Source: Pedobacter sp. D749 (GTDB taxonomy: Bacteria > Bacteroidota > Bacteroidia > Sphingobacteriales > Sphingobacteriaceae). Taken from it: a DNA stretch of 64,000 bases. Below the pieces are notes generated by a model, which saw only the letters and a program-made list of their open reading frames with translations, did no database searches and was not told where the DNA came from. The translations under genes and the position numbers were made by a program. Location of the stretch: the NCBI RefSeq assembly GCF_019317285.1, contig NZ_CP079218.1, positions 2,356,001 through 2,420,000 on the forward strand, given 5' to 3'. This document shows, in pieces, positions 15,956 to 24,970 of the stretch (position 1 is the stretch's first letter; each line of letters opens with the position of its first letter).

Positions 15956-16561
15956 TTGAAATTAAAACCAGAATATTACCTGAATGAGGATGTTGTAGGT
16001 CTTGCCAAAGATTTACTCGGTAAGGTTTTGTACACGAAAATCGGTGATGAAATCACTGCAGGAATCATCGTAGAAACAGAAGCCTATTTTGGAATAAAAG
16101 ATAAAGCGTCTCATGCTTATGGCGGTCGCCGTACCAACCGCACCGAAACCATGTATGGTGCAGGTGGCATTGCCTATGTGTATCTTTGTTATGGTATGCA
16201 TCATCTTTTTAATGTGGTTACTTCCGTCGAAAATGATCCTCATGCCGTTTTGATCAGGGGTATTGAGCCTTTAGTTGGTGTAGAAATTATTGAAGAACGG
16301 AGAAATATGCCTCATACAAAAGGTGCTATTTCTGCTGGACCCGGATCTGCGGCAAAAGCATTAGGGATCGATAAAACCTTTAACGCAAAAAATCTTTCTG
16401 GTGATGATATCTGGATCGAAGATCATGGTGTAAAATATAATGAAGAAGATATTGCGGCTACACCGCGTGTAGGTATTGCTTATGCTAAAGAGCATGCTTT
16501 GCTGCCCTGGCGATTCTTTGTTAAAGGTAATAAATATGTAAGTAAACCAAATAAGGTTTAA
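15956..16561 (+). CDS. Alkyladenine (3-methyladenine) DNA glycosylase, AAG/MPG family, TTG start
   Basis: 201 residues. It removes alkylated purines in base excision repair. The catalytic segment VETEAY (39-44), SHAYGGRRTNRTETMYG, GGIAYVYLCYGMHHLFNVVT and PHAVLIRGIEP are all present, as in human AAG. The reading frame needs a TTG start at 15956. No ATG exists before MYG in mid-domain, and the TTG places MKLKPEYYLNEDVVGLAKDLLGK exactly where the family begins. The gene follows msrC by 13 bases on the same transcript. The length is normal for bacterial members. Confidence 0.92.
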   Translation: MKLKPEYYLNEDVVGLAKDLLGKVLYTKIGDEITAGIIVETEAYFGIKDKASHAYGGRRTNRTETMYGAGGIAYVYLCYGMHHLFNVVTSVENDPHAVLIRGIEPLVGVEIIEERRNMPHTKGAISAGPGSAAKALGIDKTFNAKNLSGDDIWIEDHGVKYNEEDIAATPRVGIAYAKEHALLPWRFFVKGNKYVSKPNKV

Positions 16562-16614
16562 TTACCAGAAACATTTTACCGCGCTTCCTGTTGTCTTTAT
16601 AAAACAAAATAAAG

Positions 16615-17103
16615 ATGAAAAACGAGAAAAATATAGCTATCCTTAAAGAAATGGCCGAAAGTGTAAGAACATGTATGTTTACCACATTTTCTTCATCAGA
16701 TGAATTTGGAAGCAGACCAATGGGAACTGCGAAAATCGAAGACGATGGTAGTTTGTGGTTTTACACAAATGAATATTCGCTGAAATCAAAAGAAATTTCA
16801 AAAGAAAATAATGTATTGCTGGCCTACAGCGATCCATCCAATAATACATACCTTACCGTTAAGGGTAAAGCTGAGCTTGTGGATGATAAAGTTCGCAAAG
16901 AAGCGTATTTCTCACCATTTGCGAAAGCATGGTTTCCGGATGGAGTCGAAGACCCAAGATTAATCCTGATTAAAGTTACTCCGGAAGAGGCAGAATACTG
17001 GGATGCTTCATCGTCTAAAATTGTTGTATTATTCAGCATTTTAAAAGCAGTTGTTACTGGTGATACGCCAGACTTAGGCAAGCACGATACAATTAAATTT
17101 TAA
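16615..17103 (+). CDS. Pyridoxamine 5'-phosphate oxidase-related FMN-binding protein (general stress protein 26 type)
   Basis: 162 residues with a split-barrel fold: RTCMFTTFSSSDEFGSRPMGT at the N-terminus, SLWFYTNEYSLKSKEI, NNTYLTVKGKAEL and YWDASSSKIV. These match the stress protein 26 branch, which binds flavin and is induced by stress in several bacteria. It has no catalytic set for PLP synthesis, so it should not be named pdxH. It is followed by a terminator that separates it from kynU. Confidence 0.85.
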   Translation: MKNEKNIAILKEMAESVRTCMFTTFSSSDEFGSRPMGTAKIEDDGSLWFYTNEYSLKSKEISKENNVLLAYSDPSNNTYLTVKGKAELVDDKVRKEAYFSPFAKAWFPDGVEDPRLILIKVTPEEAEYWDASSSKIVVLFSILKAVVTGDTPDLGKHDTIKF

Positions 17104-17120
17104 AAGCATTAAATAAATTG

Positions 17121-17155
17121 AAAAGCAGGATTGGGAACAATGCCTGCTTTTTTTG
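17121..17155 (+). terminator. Rho-independent terminator
   Basis: Stem AAAGCAGG / CCTGCTTT with a T run, after the stress protein 26-like gene. The start of the long kynU frame (17118) lies inside it, which excludes that start. Confidence 0.85.
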
Positions 17156-17163
17156 TAGTTTTG
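17131..17163 (+). promoter_or_regulatory. Putative kynU promoter with near-leaderless start
   Basis: TTG at 17131-17133 and TAGTTTTG at 17156-17163, 22 bases apart, overlap the preceding terminator. The -7 box ends only 5 bases before the ATG, so the message would start at or next to the start codon. Confidence 0.5.
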
Positions 17164-17168
17164 AGCCA

Positions 17169-18458
17169 ATGAATTTCGAAAATAACCTATCATTCGCACA
17201 AAAACTTGATGAAGCTGATCAGCTCCGTCATTTCAGGTCTCAGTTCTTATTTCCAAACCACAACGGAAAAGATTTTATTTATCTGTGTGGCAATTCATTA
17301 GGGCTTCAACCTAAAGTTGCATCTGAAGTTTTAAAAGGTCAGCTCGATAACTGGGCAAACTATGCTGTGGAGGGATGGTTTGATGGAAACGAACCCTGGA
17401 TGTTCTACCATAAGGCACTTAAAAAGTTAATAGCCCCGATTGTTGGCGCATTACCAGCTGAAGTTTGCCCGATGAATACTTTGACTGTAAATCTCCATTT
17501 GTTAATGGTTAGCTTTTATCAGCCCAAAGGCAAACGCTTCAAAATCATTATGGAAGGCGGAGCATTCCCATCCGATCAGTATGCAATAGAAAGCCAAGTG
17601 AGGTTTCATGGTTTTGATCCAAAAGAAGCGATTATAGAGGTTTTTCCAAAAGAAGGCGATGAAATACTCCGCACCGAAGATATCATAGCTAAAATCAAAG
17701 AAAATGCAGATGAAATCGCTTTGGTTTTATTTGGCGGGATAAATTACTACACCGGACAATGGTACGACATGGAAACCATTACCAAAGCAGGCCATGAGAT
17801 CGGGGCAATTGTAGGCTGGGATCTGGCGCATGCCGCAGGTAATGTTCCTGTTAAATTGCATGATTGGGATGTTGATTTTGCCTGCTGGTGCTCATACAAA
17901 TATCAAAACTCTGGTCCGGGGGGAATAAGCGGAATCTTTGTTCACGAAAAACATTTCAGTAATACCCAATTAAATCGCTTTGCAGGGTGGTGGGGTTACC
18001 AGGAAAGTAAACGCTTTAAAATGGAAAAAGGTTTTGTTCCTGAAGCAGGGGCTGATGGCTGGCAGGTGAGCTGTACGCAGGTAATGCCGATGGCCTTGTA
18101 CCATGCTTCGCTACAGATTTTCGAAAAAGCAGGTTTTATAGCGCCATTAAGAGAGAAAAGTATTACTTTAACTGCTTATCTTGAATTCATTATAAATGAA
18201 GTGAATAAGGATTTAGGATTTCAGCAATATAAAATCATTACACCAAATAACCCTAAAGATAGAGGAGCACAGTTATCCATCATTGCCCAGCGTAGCGGTA
18301 AGCAAATTTTTGATGGTTTAATGAACAATAATGTACTCGGCGATTGGCGCGAACCCGATGTAATCCGTTTAAGTGCCGTGCCACTTTATAACTCTTATGA
18401 AGATATTTACTTAGCCGGACAGGCGTTATTAAAAGTGAGTAAAGATATTTTAACGTAG
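17169..18458 (+). CDS. kynU: Kynureninase
   Basis: 429 residues from the ATG at 17169. The 17-residue longer frame overlaps a terminator and lacks family similarity. This PLP enzyme hydrolyses kynurenine or 3-hydroxykynurenine to anthranilate or 3-hydroxyanthranilate plus alanine. Visible signatures are FIYLCGNSLGLQPK near the start, GWDLAHAAGNVPVKLHDWDVDFA, the PLP-lysine segment CSYKYQNSGPGG, and FAGWWGYQESKRFKM. No other kyn or nad genes are adjacent, so it may serve tryptophan breakdown or NAD synthesis with partners elsewhere. The bestrophin gene follows by 12 bases. Confidence 0.94.
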   Translation: MNFENNLSFAQKLDEADQLRHFRSQFLFPNHNGKDFIYLCGNSLGLQPKVASEVLKGQLDNWANYAVEGWFDGNEPWMFYHKALKKLIAPIVGALPAEVCPMNTLTVNLHLLMVSFYQPKGKRFKIIMEGGAFPSDQYAIESQVRFHGFDPKEAIIEVFPKEGDEILRTEDIIAKIKENADEIALVLFGGINYYTGQWYDMETITKAGHEIGAIVGWDLAHAAGNVPVKLHDWDVDFACWCSYKYQNSGPGGISGIFVHEKHFSNTQLNRFAGWWGYQESKRFKMEKGFVPEAGADGWQVSCTQVMPMALYHASLQIFEKAGFIAPLREKSITLTAYLEFIINEVNKDLGFQQYKIITPNNPKDRGAQLSIIAQRSGKQIFDGLMNNNVLGDWREPDVIRLSAVPLYNSYEDIYLAGQALLKVSKDILT

Positions 18459-18470
18459 AAAAGATAAAAA

Positions 18471-19331
18471 ATGATTAACTACAACCCTAAAGACTGGAGT
18501 ACCTTCATTTTTCATATTGATAAAAGCGACACCTTTAGAAAGCTTTGGCCTTTAATGCTTGGGGTAGCTATATTTTCGGGGCTGGTTGCTTATGCTGAAT
18601 TGAATTACTTTCAGCTTTCTAAAACGAGTAATGTAACCAATATTGGCATGATGCATAGCTTATTGGGCTTTGTTTTGTCACTTTTGTTGGTTTTCAGAAC
18701 GAATACGGCTTATGATAGGTGGTGGGAAGGCAGGAAACTGCTTGGATCATTAACCAATGTAAGCCGTAACCTGGCTTTAAAGATTAAGGCACTTAAACTA
18801 ACTGATGAGGATGTTCGCTTTTTTGAATACGGCATTCCTAAATATGCTTTTGCGCTAAAAGAACATTTAAGAGAAAAAATGTATTTTGGGAAGAACAGCT
18901 TATTGATAGAAGTTGAAGAAGGTAAACATGTTCCAAACCAGATAGCAGGTAGTTTAACCAACAGATTCTACGGGTTGTTAGAAAAAGGTTCGATTTCGCA
19001 GGAACAGTTTATTGTTCTTTCCAGTGACTTTAATCAGTTTACAGATATCTGTGGTGCTTGCGAAAGAATTAAAAACACGCCAATCCCGTTTTCTTACAGC
19101 GCATTTATTAAAAAATTTATTTTTGTTTATGTGATCACTCTACCATTTGGTTGGGTGTTCAGTTTAGGTTATTTTGTGGTGCCAATCGTTCCCTTTATCC
19201 TCTATGTATTAGCGAGTTTGGAGCTGATAGCTGAAGAAATAGAGAACCCGTTTGGCTATGATGCGAATGATCTTCCGGTAGATCAGATTTGTACCAATAT
19301 CGAAAAACATGTAGGAGAGATTTTAGGCTAA
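18471..19331 (+). CDS. Bestrophin-family ion channel protein
   Basis: 286 residues. LLGFVLSLLLVFRTNTAYDRWWEGRKLLGSL near residues 60-90 is the bestrophin signature, preceded by a span at about 24-42 and followed by a helical cytoplasmic part. A C-terminal membrane pair (IPFSYSAFIKKFIFVYVITLPFGW... ending EEIENPFGYDANDLPVD) completes the fold. Bacterial homologues form pentameric cation-leaning channels. The stop codon shares its last base with the ATG of the HDAC-like gene (TAATG), so translation is coupled. Its physiological ion is unknown. Confidence 0.88.
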   Translation: MINYNPKDWSTFIFHIDKSDTFRKLWPLMLGVAIFSGLVAYAELNYFQLSKTSNVTNIGMMHSLLGFVLSLLLVFRTNTAYDRWWEGRKLLGSLTNVSRNLALKIKALKLTDEDVRFFEYGIPKYAFALKEHLREKMYFGKNSLLIEVEEGKHVPNQIAGSLTNRFYGLLEKGSISQEQFIVLSSDFNQFTDICGACERIKNTPIPFSYSAFIKKFIFVYVITLPFGWVFSLGYFVVPIVPFILYVLASLELIAEEIENPFGYDANDLPVDQICTNIEKHVGEILG

Positions 19332-20233
19332 TGATCAAGATTGCCTGGCATCCTCTTTACGCACACCCTTTACCTGAAGGGCATCGCTTTCCGATGCTGA
19401 AATATGAATTGATACCTGAACAGCTTTTACACGAAGGTACGATAGAAGAACAAAATCTATTTAGTTCTGAGCCAGTGAGTGAAGATATCATCTTGTTAAC
19501 GCATCAACGAACCTATTGGGAGCAACTAAGAGATTTAACACTTTCAGAAAAAGAACAGAGGAGGATCGGATTCCCCTTAAATGCGCAACTCTTAGAACGG
19601 GAATTAAGGATTACACAAGGAACAATTGATGCGGCACATTTTGCATTAAAAAATGGAATTGCTTTTAATGTGGCTGGAGGGACGCACCATGCAGGCAGCA
19701 ATTGGGGAGAAGGATTCTGTCTGTTAAACGATCAGGCAATAACGGCTAACTATTTACTAAATAATGGTTTATCAAAACGCATCTTAATTATTGATTTAGA
19801 TGTGCATCAGGGAAATGGAACAGCAGAAATTTTTCGAAATGAGCCAAGGGTATTTACTTTTTCGATGCACGGAGATAAAAATTTTCCTTTCAGAAAAGAA
19901 GTTTCCAGTCTGGATGTTCCTTTAAATGATGGCGTCCAGGATGAAGAATATCTATCTATTTTAAAATTCAATCTAAAAAAGGCTTTTGAAAGTGCTCAAC
20001 CAGATTTCGTGTTTTATTTATCAGGAGTGGATGTACTTTCGACAGATAAGCTTGGTAAACTGTCACTCAGCAAAGTCGCATGCAAGGAACGCGACAGATT
20101 GGTATTACAAGCATGCAAGGATAAAAACTTACCGGTTCAGGTAAGTATGGGAGGTGGTTATTCTACGGAAATCAAAGATATTGTAGATGCACACTGCAAT
20201 ACCTATCGGCTGGCTTTTGATTTATTTACCTAG
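19331..20233 (+). CDS. Histone deacetylase-family (AcuC-like) deacylase
   Basis: 300 residues from the ATG at 19331, which overlaps the bestrophin stop in TAATG; an upstream in-frame start inside bestrophin was rejected. Zinc-hydrolase motifs are present: GGTHHAG (about 115-121) with the catalytic His pair, WGEGFCLLND, IDLDVHQGNGT (about 154-164) with metal ligands, and SGVDVL for the second Asp. VSMGGGYS closes the pocket. Bacterial members deacetylate acetyl-lysine, acetylpolyamines or acetoin-linked substrates; which of these applies here cannot be told. Confidence 0.9.
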   Translation: MIKIAWHPLYAHPLPEGHRFPMLKYELIPEQLLHEGTIEEQNLFSSEPVSEDIILLTHQRTYWEQLRDLTLSEKEQRRIGFPLNAQLLERELRITQGTIDAAHFALKNGIAFNVAGGTHHAGSNWGEGFCLLNDQAITANYLLNNGLSKRILIIDLDVHQGNGTAEIFRNEPRVFTFSMHGDKNFPFRKEVSSLDVPLNDGVQDEEYLSILKFNLKKAFESAQPDFVFYLSGVDVLSTDKLGKLSLSKVACKERDRLVLQACKDKNLPVQVSMGGGYSTEIKDIVDAHCNTYRLAFDLFT

Positions 20234-20275
20234 GTCATGACGCAAAAACCATAATATCCTTATCTTCGCGGCAAT

Positions 20276-20959
20276 ATGTTGGAGATCATTTATCAGGACG
20301 AAAATCTAATTGCAATTAATAAACCCCACGGATTGTTGGTGCATCAATCATCAATTGCCAGAGATGCGACCGAATTCGCACTTCAGTTACTCAGAGACCA
20401 GGTGGGCAAACACGTTAGCCCGGTTCATCGTTTAGATAGAAAGACGAGTGGAATCCTATTATTTGCTTTTGATAAGGTATCGGAAATCGCTATGCATCAG
20501 CAGTTTATGAATACAGAGACTGATAAAAAATATCTTGCTATCCTGCGTGGTTTCACACCTGACACCATGGATATCGACTATCCATTAGCTAAAGAAAACG
20601 GAACCATGCAAGATGCTTTCACCTCGTTCATTACCCTTCAAAGATCAGAAGTTGAAGTAGCTTTTGGCAAACATCCAACATCCCGTTACTCATTGGTAGA
20701 AGCTACTCCTAAAACCGGAAGAATGCATCAACTTAGGCGTCATTTTAGTCATATCTTACATCCAATTATTGGCGACAGGACGCACGGATGCAACAAACAG
20801 AATAAATTTTTTAAAGATCAGTGGGAGATGACCACCATGTTATTACATGCATCTGAACTAAAATTTACGCATCCAATCACTAAAGAAAGAATCCATTTAA
20901 AAGCTTGCTTGCACGACGAATTTAAGCGGGTAATGGATTTCATGAAAATGGAACTTTAG
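20276..20959 (+). CDS. truC: tRNA pseudouridine synthase TruC-like (RluA family)
   Basis: 227 residues. The catalytic Asp lies in HRLDRKTSG (D54). YQDENLIAINKPHGLLVHQS at the N-terminus, GRMHQLRRHFSH and HPIIGDRTHG are RluA-family elements with the spacing of TruC, which modifies U65 in some tRNAs. It lacks an S4 domain, as TruC does. A TATCTTCG box ends 7 bases before the ATG and may be its promoter. The TruC branch rather than RluA itself is favoured by the overall length and HPIIGDRTHG. Confidence 0.88.
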   Translation: MLEIIYQDENLIAINKPHGLLVHQSSIARDATEFALQLLRDQVGKHVSPVHRLDRKTSGILLFAFDKVSEIAMHQQFMNTETDKKYLAILRGFTPDTMDIDYPLAKENGTMQDAFTSFITLQRSEVEVAFGKHPTSRYSLVEATPKTGRMHQLRRHFSHILHPIIGDRTHGCNKQNKFFKDQWEMTTMLLHASELKFTHPITKERIHLKACLHDEFKRVMDFMKMEL

Positions 20960-20997
20960 CACAATTTTTAACCTCAAAATCTGTTTATATAACATCT

Positions 20998-21732
20998 ATG
21001 ATTAAATACCTACGTTTTACATTTCCAGTTTTAGCGCTTTTCGCAGCCAGTTGCTCTTCAGTTTATATGCCAAACGTTCCAAATACGCCTATGTTAAGTA
21101 AACAGGGTGAATTTAGCGGAGGCGCGCATATTTCTTTAAAAGGTAATGCCAGTGTTAATGGTGCTTATGCTGTTTCGGATCATATTGGTTTATTGTTTAG
21201 TGGTTCAAGAATGAACAGCGAAAGAAAAACCAAAGATTTTGGACATAAATTAATTGAGATCGGCGGGGGATACTTTGATACCTTTGGTCCGGATAACAAC
21301 CGTATTATTGAGGTTTATGCTGGCGTAGGTAAGGGCTGGAGTGACATTACCTTACGCGATTTTAAAAATGATATTCTGATCAGCAGTGAATTGCAGGAAG
21401 TAGATTACAGAAAAACGTTTTTACAAGTAAATTACAGTTCGAAAAAGAAAAACAACCTGCGTTTGTTTGGAACCGACTTCCCGATCAATTATGGTACTGC
21501 GCTGAGAATTAGTCATATTAAAATGGACCGTTTCTTTTTAAATGGAGTTGTTCAACCAAAAGAAGACAATATTTTCTTTGAACCGGTTTTCTTTACCCGC
21601 ATGGCGCTGAGCAAAACCTTTCAGTTACAATATACCACAAGCAGTAATATTGGCCTGAAGAACCGCAAATATATGTCTGCAGGAAATTCAATCTTCACCA
21701 TTGGTGTTGTGGTAAATGTGGGAGGGAAATAG
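20998..21732 (+). CDS. Lipoprotein with predicted outer-membrane beta-barrel-like body
   Basis: 244 residues. The signal peptide ends at a lipobox (FAASC), followed by SSVYMPN. The mature part alternates beta strands with Gly/aromatic residues (GGAHISLKGNASVNGAYAVSDHIGLLFSGS, YAGVGKGW, IFTIGVVVNVGGK), resembling a small barrel. Such proteins are widespread in Bacteroidota and have no known function. It lies 38 bases downstream of truC, possibly on the same transcript, and is followed by repeats rather than a simple terminator. Confidence 0.7.
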   Translation: MIKYLRFTFPVLALFAASCSSVYMPNVPNTPMLSKQGEFSGGAHISLKGNASVNGAYAVSDHIGLLFSGSRMNSERKTKDFGHKLIEIGGGYFDTFGPDNNRIIEVYAGVGKGWSDITLRDFKNDILISSELQEVDYRKTFLQVNYSSKKKNNLRLFGTDFPINYGTALRISHIKMDRFFLNGVVQPKEDNIFFEPVFFTRMALSKTFQLQYTTSSNIGLKNRKYMSAGNSIFTIGVVVNVGGK

Positions 21733-21737
21733 CACCT

Positions 21738-21955
21738 GCTGTCATTCTGAGCGCAGCGAAGAATCTGTTTTGACTAAGCCTATATTAACTTCAATCTTCT
21801 GTTGAGCCTGAGGAAGTCGAAGTATCTACTGTTCCTGGCTAAGGGATTATTCGCTACGCTCTGAATGACAGAATCTATCAGTACGGCCGTCATTCTCGCG
21901 CAGGCGGGAATCTTAAAGCGATTGCATTACGATTCCCAATCAAGTTGGTAATGAC
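21738..21955. repeat. Two adjacent palindromic repeats (families A-related and B)
   Basis: 21742-21873 runs from CTGTCATTCTGAGCGCAGCG to the inverted CGCTCTGAATGACAG. 21887-21955 (GTCATTCTCGCGCAGGCGGGAATC ... GGTAATGACG, shown in part) is a family B copy. Together with the copy at 22093 they fill most of the 21733-22186 gap; no gene is seen. Confidence 0.75.
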
Positions 21956-22092
21956 GATTCCTCGCAGCCTATAGTTCCCTAAAAAATCTGTCATTCATAT
22001 TGATTTTTATACAATAAATTATCCCTCAGAATGACAATTAAATAATCTTCAAACTTCTCGTTTTATTACTTATTCTCTTCGTTCCATCCGAT

Positions 22093-22181
22093 AGCTATCG
22101 AATGGAGCGAAGCGAAATGAATAATCTATCCATAAGAAATTCTGTTTGATAGATTTCTCCACTGCGGTCGAAATGACGAAT
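22093..22181. repeat. Palindromic REP-like repeat, family A, degenerate left arm
   Basis: The right arm AGATTTCTCCACTGCGGTCG followed by AAATGACGA is identical to the copy at 14019. The left arm (AATGGAGCGAAGCGAAATGA) is diverged. It ends a few bases before the MATE gene stop codon and may act as its 3' mRNA hairpin. Confidence 0.7.
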
Positions 22182-22186
22182 TTTAT

Positions 22187-23557
22187 CTAAGGATGCATCT
22201 GCTCCATCTTCAAACTTCTCGTTTTGTTTTGGAACCTTAAAAACAATAGGATAGAGGCTGTTAATAATCCTAAGGTTAACCCATACCAAATACCATTAAC
22301 GCCTAAGTTAAAATGAAATCCCAATACATAACCAATAGGAATTCCAACTACCCAATAGGCTAAAAAAGTAATAAAGGTTGGAATGTTGACATCTCCTATG
22401 CCACGTAAAACGCCTAATCCCACGACCTGGGTACCATCAAATAATTGAAAAAAGCCTGCAATAATTAATAGTTGTGCTGCAATAGGAATTACTGCTGCAT
22501 CTTCGGTATAAATAAAAGGCATGATGTTGTTGGCTAGTACAAAAATAACCGCAGTACAACACATAAACAATAAAATAACGTGATAACTGGCTATAGCAGA
22601 TTTACGTAAATCGTCAAAATTTTTCTTTCCAAAGTTATTTCCTGTTTTAATGGTCGCTGCAGAAGCTACACCACTGGCAATCATATAAGTCATTGCGGCT
22701 AAACTAATGGCGATTTGATGTGCAGCCTGTTCTGTTGCACCAATCGTACCAATAAGCACTGCTGCCCCACTAAAAGCACTGATTTCGAAAGAGTATTGCA
22801 TGGCAACCGGCATTCCGATCTTTGCAATTTTAATTGCCCTTATTTTATCAAAAAACGTGGCTTTAAAACTCGTCAGGTACTTTTTAAAGTACTGTGAACG
22901 TAAAACGTAAAAACACATTACTGTAGCCATTAAAATCCTGTCAATTAGAGTACTTAAACCTACTCCGCTAACACCCATCGATTTAATGCCGAACATTCCT
23001 TTAACGAAAATAATTCCCAGGATGATATTGAGTGCATTTCCCCAGATCGAAACGAACATCGCCTGTTTGGTAAAACCTAAGCCCTCAGCAAACTGTTTAA
23101 AGGTCTGAAAAATCAATAATGGAATAATTGAAATTGATAAAAGATTCAGGTAGGGTTTTGCATAGCGTACTACCTCAGGGGTTTGTTCAAGTCGATCGAT
23201 GACAAAAAATATCCCCAATTGAACCAGTACATATAAAAATATGCCTATACAGATATTAATGATTAAACTGTTTGACAGAAGTTTTCCGCATTCATCGTAA
23301 TTCTGCCGACCGTTTTCTTGTGCTATGAGTGGCGTTAAACCATAAGAAATACCCAATCCTATTACTAAAATAAGCATGAATATGCTATTAACCAGCGAAA
23401 CAGCAGCCAATTGAATAGTATCCGTAAAATGACCTACAATAATACTATCAGCCATGTGTACCAAAGTATGACCAACCTGAGAACCTACAATTGGCAGCGC
23501 CAAATGAAGATTTTCTTTGTAATAGGGTTTATACCTGGTGTAAATTTTAGAAAACAT
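22187..23557 (-). CDS. MATE-family multidrug/cation antiporter
   Basis: 456 residues with 12 predicted membrane spans in two MatE halves. HLALPIVGSQVGHTLVHMADSIIVGHF at the N-terminus and ASGVASAATIKTGNNFGKKNFDD in the second half are standard. It exports drugs or metabolites using a Na+ or H+ gradient (NorM/DinF group); which ion cannot be read from the sequence. The gene is alone on its strand, flanked on both sides by palindromic repeats. The start is an ATG with MFSKIYTRYKPYYKENLHL as the expected amphipathic lead-in. Confidence 0.9.
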   Translation of the reverse strand: MFSKIYTRYKPYYKENLHLALPIVGSQVGHTLVHMADSIIVGHFTDTIQLAAVSLVNSIFMLILVIGLGISYGLTPLIAQENGRQNYDECGKLLSNSLIINICIGIFLYVLVQLGIFFVIDRLEQTPEVVRYAKPYLNLLSISIIPLLIFQTFKQFAEGLGFTKQAMFVSIWGNALNIILGIIFVKGMFGIKSMGVSGVGLSTLIDRILMATVMCFYVLRSQYFKKYLTSFKATFFDKIRAIKIAKIGMPVAMQYSFEISAFSGAAVLIGTIGATEQAAHQIAISLAAMTYMIASGVASAATIKTGNNFGKKNFDDLRKSAIASYHVILLFMCCTAVIFVLANNIMPFIYTEDAAVIPIAAQLLIIAGFFQLFDGTQVVGLGVLRGIGDVNIPTFITFLAYWVVGIPIGYVLGFHFNLGVNGIWYGLTLGLLTASILLFLRFQNKTRSLKMEQMHP

Positions 23558-23622
23558 AAGATTGCAAAGGTCGCGTTTTTAAAGCTCAAAAAGTAGGGAT
23601 GTAGAAAAGTTAATCTCTAACG

Positions 23623-23717
23623 GTCGTCCTTTCGACTGAAGCAAAGCGGAATGGAGAAACCTAAAGAGATAGATTTTTCTTCCGAATTTCAGAGGCTGTG
23701 CTTCAGTCTAGATGACG
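23623..23717. repeat. Palindromic REP-like repeat, family A, degenerate
   Basis: TCGTCCTTTCGACTGAAGCA at the left and GTGCTTCAGTCTAGATGACG at the right form imperfect inverted arms, with AATGGAGAAA inside. It is a decayed relative of the 14019 copy. Confidence 0.6.
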
Positions 23718-23731
23718 TGGCACGAGAAATC

Positions 23732-24294
23732 GTCATTCCCAACTCAATTGGGAATCTTAATGCAATAAGCGTAAAGATTAAGATTCCCGCCTGCGCCTAT
23801 CGTGTGGACACATCTTTTTGAGTTTAATTTTTTAGGCGTTTTGCTAGCTTCCTTAAATAACCCATTGTTTTAACCGAAGAACGCCGTCAATCCCAAGGGC
23901 CGGAGAAATCAAAAAAACAGGTGCAGAATAGAACAAATAGCATTGCCAAACCTAAAACGCAGTGGTTTTGTGTTCATAAACGCTAATTTAAAGTTTTAAA
24001 GAAGTATTGAACACAAAACGAAGTGCCGCTGTTTTTTTGATGTGTATAGGATTGTGTAAAAGGCCCATTGCTGGATTGACAGAGCGCTTTGGGTACTTTG
24101 GCGCTCCAAAGTACCATGCCACCGCGGCATAGACAATGCTTGCTTAATTAATGTTTTGGAAATAAATGCCTTTTTATAACTGGAAAGATGCTGAAATAAA
24201 TTCAGCATGACGACCGCCTTAATGAAGTACTAAAAAAACATATATATAGGTAACAAAAGATGTGTCCACACGATAGGCCTGCGCGGGAATGACG
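23732..24294. repeat. Family B palindromic repeat, split by a MITE-like insertion
   Basis: The left part GTCATTCCCAACTCAATTGG runs to GATTCCCGCCTGCG at 23795. The right part CCTGCGCGGGAATGACG resumes at 24278. Removing 23796-24277 and one copy of CCTGCG restores GATTCCCGCCTGCGCGGGAA, the form seen in other copies. Confidence 0.85.
23796..24277. mobile_element. MITE-like non-autonomous element, 482 bp, with terminal inverted repeats and 6-bp target duplication
   Basis: The left end CCTATCGTGTGGACACATCT and the right end AGATGTGTCCACACGATAGG are perfect inverted repeats over 23 bases (23796-23818 and 24255-24277). The flanking CCTGCG occurs on both sides (23790-23795 and 24278-24283), as left by a DDE-type transposase. 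The interior has no convincing gene. A 70-codon frame on the minus strand (23996-24208) has a composition typical of repeat-derived spurious frames. An internal inverted repeat TTTTGTGTTCA / TGAACACAAAA lies at 23966-23976 and 24008-24018. It is presumably mobilised in trans by an insertion sequence elsewhere with the same ends. Confidence 0.85.
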
Positions 24295-24330
24295 ATTTTT
24301 CTAATTAAATTCTATTATAATTATATTCAA

Positions 24331-24960
24331 CTACCTAACAGCTGTAAAATACTCTTCCTTTTCTGAAGTATGCGACTTAATTACATTGGTCAGGATTAAA
24401 TTCACCAATACTTTTTGGGCTTTGCGGTACGAACTGCGTAATAGTTTGCTAAACTCTTTCAGGGTAATTTTTTCATTCTGTTCCAGGTATTCGAGCAGTT
24501 TTTTCTCGTTCTCCGAGTAAGAGATTAACACGCCGTCATTTTTATATTCCTGTTTAAGTACTTCAACAATAATCCGACTGGCTAAAATGCTTTTATCATC
24601 AATGCGGATATAAGCCCACCATTTTTTTTGATCATCAAGTGCATAATGCGGTTTGGTATCACTTTCAGGAATATTAACTACCAGCACTAATTTATCATCA
24701 ACATAAATTTCCTCAAAGTAAGGTTCAATCGCAGGCTTACAAAACTGATGTGCAGAAGTTAAAATCATATATTTCTCTTCTTCTTCTGATTTCACACCTT
24801 TAATAGATCCATCATCGGCCACACCAATTAATAATTTACCACCTTTATTATTAGCAAAAGCAACCAGACTCTTGGCAATTTTCTCTGTATTGGTAATGGT
24901 TTTCTTAAAATCGAGCATAACGCCCTCACCCTGCAAAATTAAACTCTTAATACTCGGCAT
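24331..24960 (-). CDS. AlbA_2/Schlafen-type ATP-binding domain protein
   Basis: 209 residues. LDFKKTITNTEKIAKSLVAFANNKGGKLLIGVADDGSIKG is the signature of the AlbA_2 (divergent AAA-4/Schlafen) domain, found in putative transcriptional regulators and nucleases. The C-terminal part (ENEKKLLEYLEQNEKITLKEFSKLLRSSYRKAQKVLVNLI) reads as a winged helix-turn-helix. It therefore probably regulates transcription in response to a nucleotide. The thioesterase-like gene on the same strand lies 10 bases upstream and the two form an operon. Confidence 0.82.
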   Translation of the reverse strand: MPSIKSLILQGEGVMLDFKKTITNTEKIAKSLVAFANNKGGKLLIGVADDGSIKGVKSEEEEKYMILTSAHQFCKPAIEPYFEEIYVDDKLVLVVNIPESDTKPHYALDDQKKWWAYIRIDDKSILASRIIVEVLKQEYKNDGVLISYSENEKKLLEYLEQNEKITLKEFSKLLRSSYRKAQKVLVNLILTNVIKSHTSEKEEYFTAVR

Positions 24961-24970
24961 AATCTAAAAA

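Noticed and set aside
23996..24208. 70-codon minus-strand frame starting MLNLFQHL
   Set aside because: It lies inside the MITE-like element; such frames arise from repeat sequence and there is no domain or plausible start context.
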